This document shows positions 63,449 through 64,000 of a stretch of 64,000 nt of DNA, piece by piece. The position numbers and the translations under genes were made by a program. A model generated the notes under the pieces. The model ran no database searches and was not told the origin of the DNA. It saw nothing but the letters and a program-made list of their open reading frames with translations. How positions within the stretch are numbered: position 1 is the stretch's first letter; each line of letters opens with the position of its first letter. The stretch spans positions 187,263 to 251,262 of the forward strand of contig NMRB01000563.1 of NCBI GenBank assembly GCA_002633025.1, in the 5' to 3' direction. This DNA is from Notospermus geniculatus (taxonomy: Eukaryota > Nemertea > Pilidiophora > Heteronemertea > Lineidae).

Positions 63449-64000
63449 AGGGTACCAGAAAATTGGTAACCTTTCCAGCTACCCTGACCCCCCTGGGCTT
63501 ACGACTTACGACTGTGGATGGCCAGGTGCTGCAGGTTGTGTTGTACATAGATGGAGTAATCGTAAAAATCCAGAGACCTGATCACGTAGGGGATGCCTAT
63601 TTCTGTGGTAGGCATGGCAAATCCTGTGACTCGCTAAACGTCCAGTACATAGTAGACAAGAATGGTCGTGTAAGACATGTGATAAGTGGTATTCCAGGGG
63701 CAACCCACGACAAAACAGCTGCGGAATGGTCCGAGGAGTCAATGACATATTTGGATGCATTGCCAGAGAACTTTGCTGTGCAGGGAGATCCAGCCTACCG
63801 TAATATCCACCCCAGGGTTATCACTCCATTTGGGGGACATGATCTGCCGCCAGAACAACGTCAATTCATTCTCCAATGCACCAGATTGAGACAGATCGTT
63901 AAGAGGGCTATTCAGTCAGTCGGCCACGGCGGCGATCGCAGCGCCATATGCGCCATTCTCTTGACACGTTTTCAGTGGCGGCGCCTAGCGGGAGAACGAA
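63449..64000 (+). CDS. Second DDE_Tnp_4 (Harbinger-like) transposase, partial
   Basis: The frame open from about 63452 to the window edge reads VVLYIDGVIVKIQRP (first Asp), GDAYFCGRHGKSCDSLNVQY, VRHVISGIPGATHDKTAAEW and NFAVQGDPAYRNIHP (second Asp in GDPAY), the layout of DDE_Tnp_4 nucleases. It is clearly different from the copy at 52.8-54.8 kb. Where the catalytic Glu is expected, the sequence reads LRQIVKRAIQ, so that residue seems lost or out of frame. A stop precedes the frame at about 63450, where TGTAG/GGTACC could be a splice acceptor. Confidence 0.8.

Overview
The window is animal nuclear DNA: spliced genes with GT-AG introns, about 60% A+T, four isolated single N's and two N-filled assembly gaps (28675-29076 and 41907-42387). 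The genes and transposons fit a marine invertebrate, most likely a non-vertebrate deuterostome (lancelet, hemichordate or echinoderm type). The sequence alone does not settle the species.

Region 1 (1-19.4 kb): the plus-strand gene for U2SURP/SR140, a U2 snRNP-associated splicing factor. The window starts inside the gene. Seventeen consecutive coding exons can be read with matching splice phases, from 194 to the stop at 18542 (850 codons), covering the RRM, SURP, CID, DLDG-repeat, cwf21-like and RS-rich parts. The introns are crowded with tRNA-derived SINEs, palindromic MITEs and minisatellites. One TA-flanked MITE family (ends AAGTATGATTCAC) has about eight copies or fragments here and none that I see elsewhere in the window.

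Region 2 (19.4-42.4 kb): mostly gene-poor repeat DNA. It holds the C-terminal part of a CR1/L2-type reverse transcriptase (24652-25440, minus), the C-terminal zinc-finger end of another non-LTR element (about 30597-31250, minus), a Mutator-like MITE with a perfect 9-bp target duplication (29524-29997), an 806-bp near-perfect palindrome flanked by TA (36781-37586), and two near-identical inverted arms at 22.1 and 28.6 kb. One long unrecognised open frame (37930-38994, minus) is the best candidate for an undescribed gene.

Region 3 (42.9-51 kb): seven plus-strand exons of a TSPEAR-like gene: a hydrophobic N-terminal segment, a thrombospondin-N/laminin-G domain, then five EAR repeats and the start of a sixth. 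The 3' end is not visible. Copies of one MITE family sit just upstream of three EAR exons, one of them with two further elements inserted in it.

Region 4 (51.4-64 kb): transposon territory. A PIF/Harbinger element carries a MADF/BESS DNA-binding gene (plus) and a DDE transposase gene (minus) whose exons lie inside each other's introns; the transposase is frameshifted. It is followed by a partial second MADF copy that begins at a single N, remnants of Tx1/L1-like retrotransposon ORF1 and ORF2, and a second, different DDE_Tnp_4 transposase running off the right edge.

U2SURP (nuclear) and the TSPEAR-like protein (secreted or cell surface) have no evident functional link. The dominant theme of the window is layered DNA-transposon and MITE insertion into their introns and flanks.
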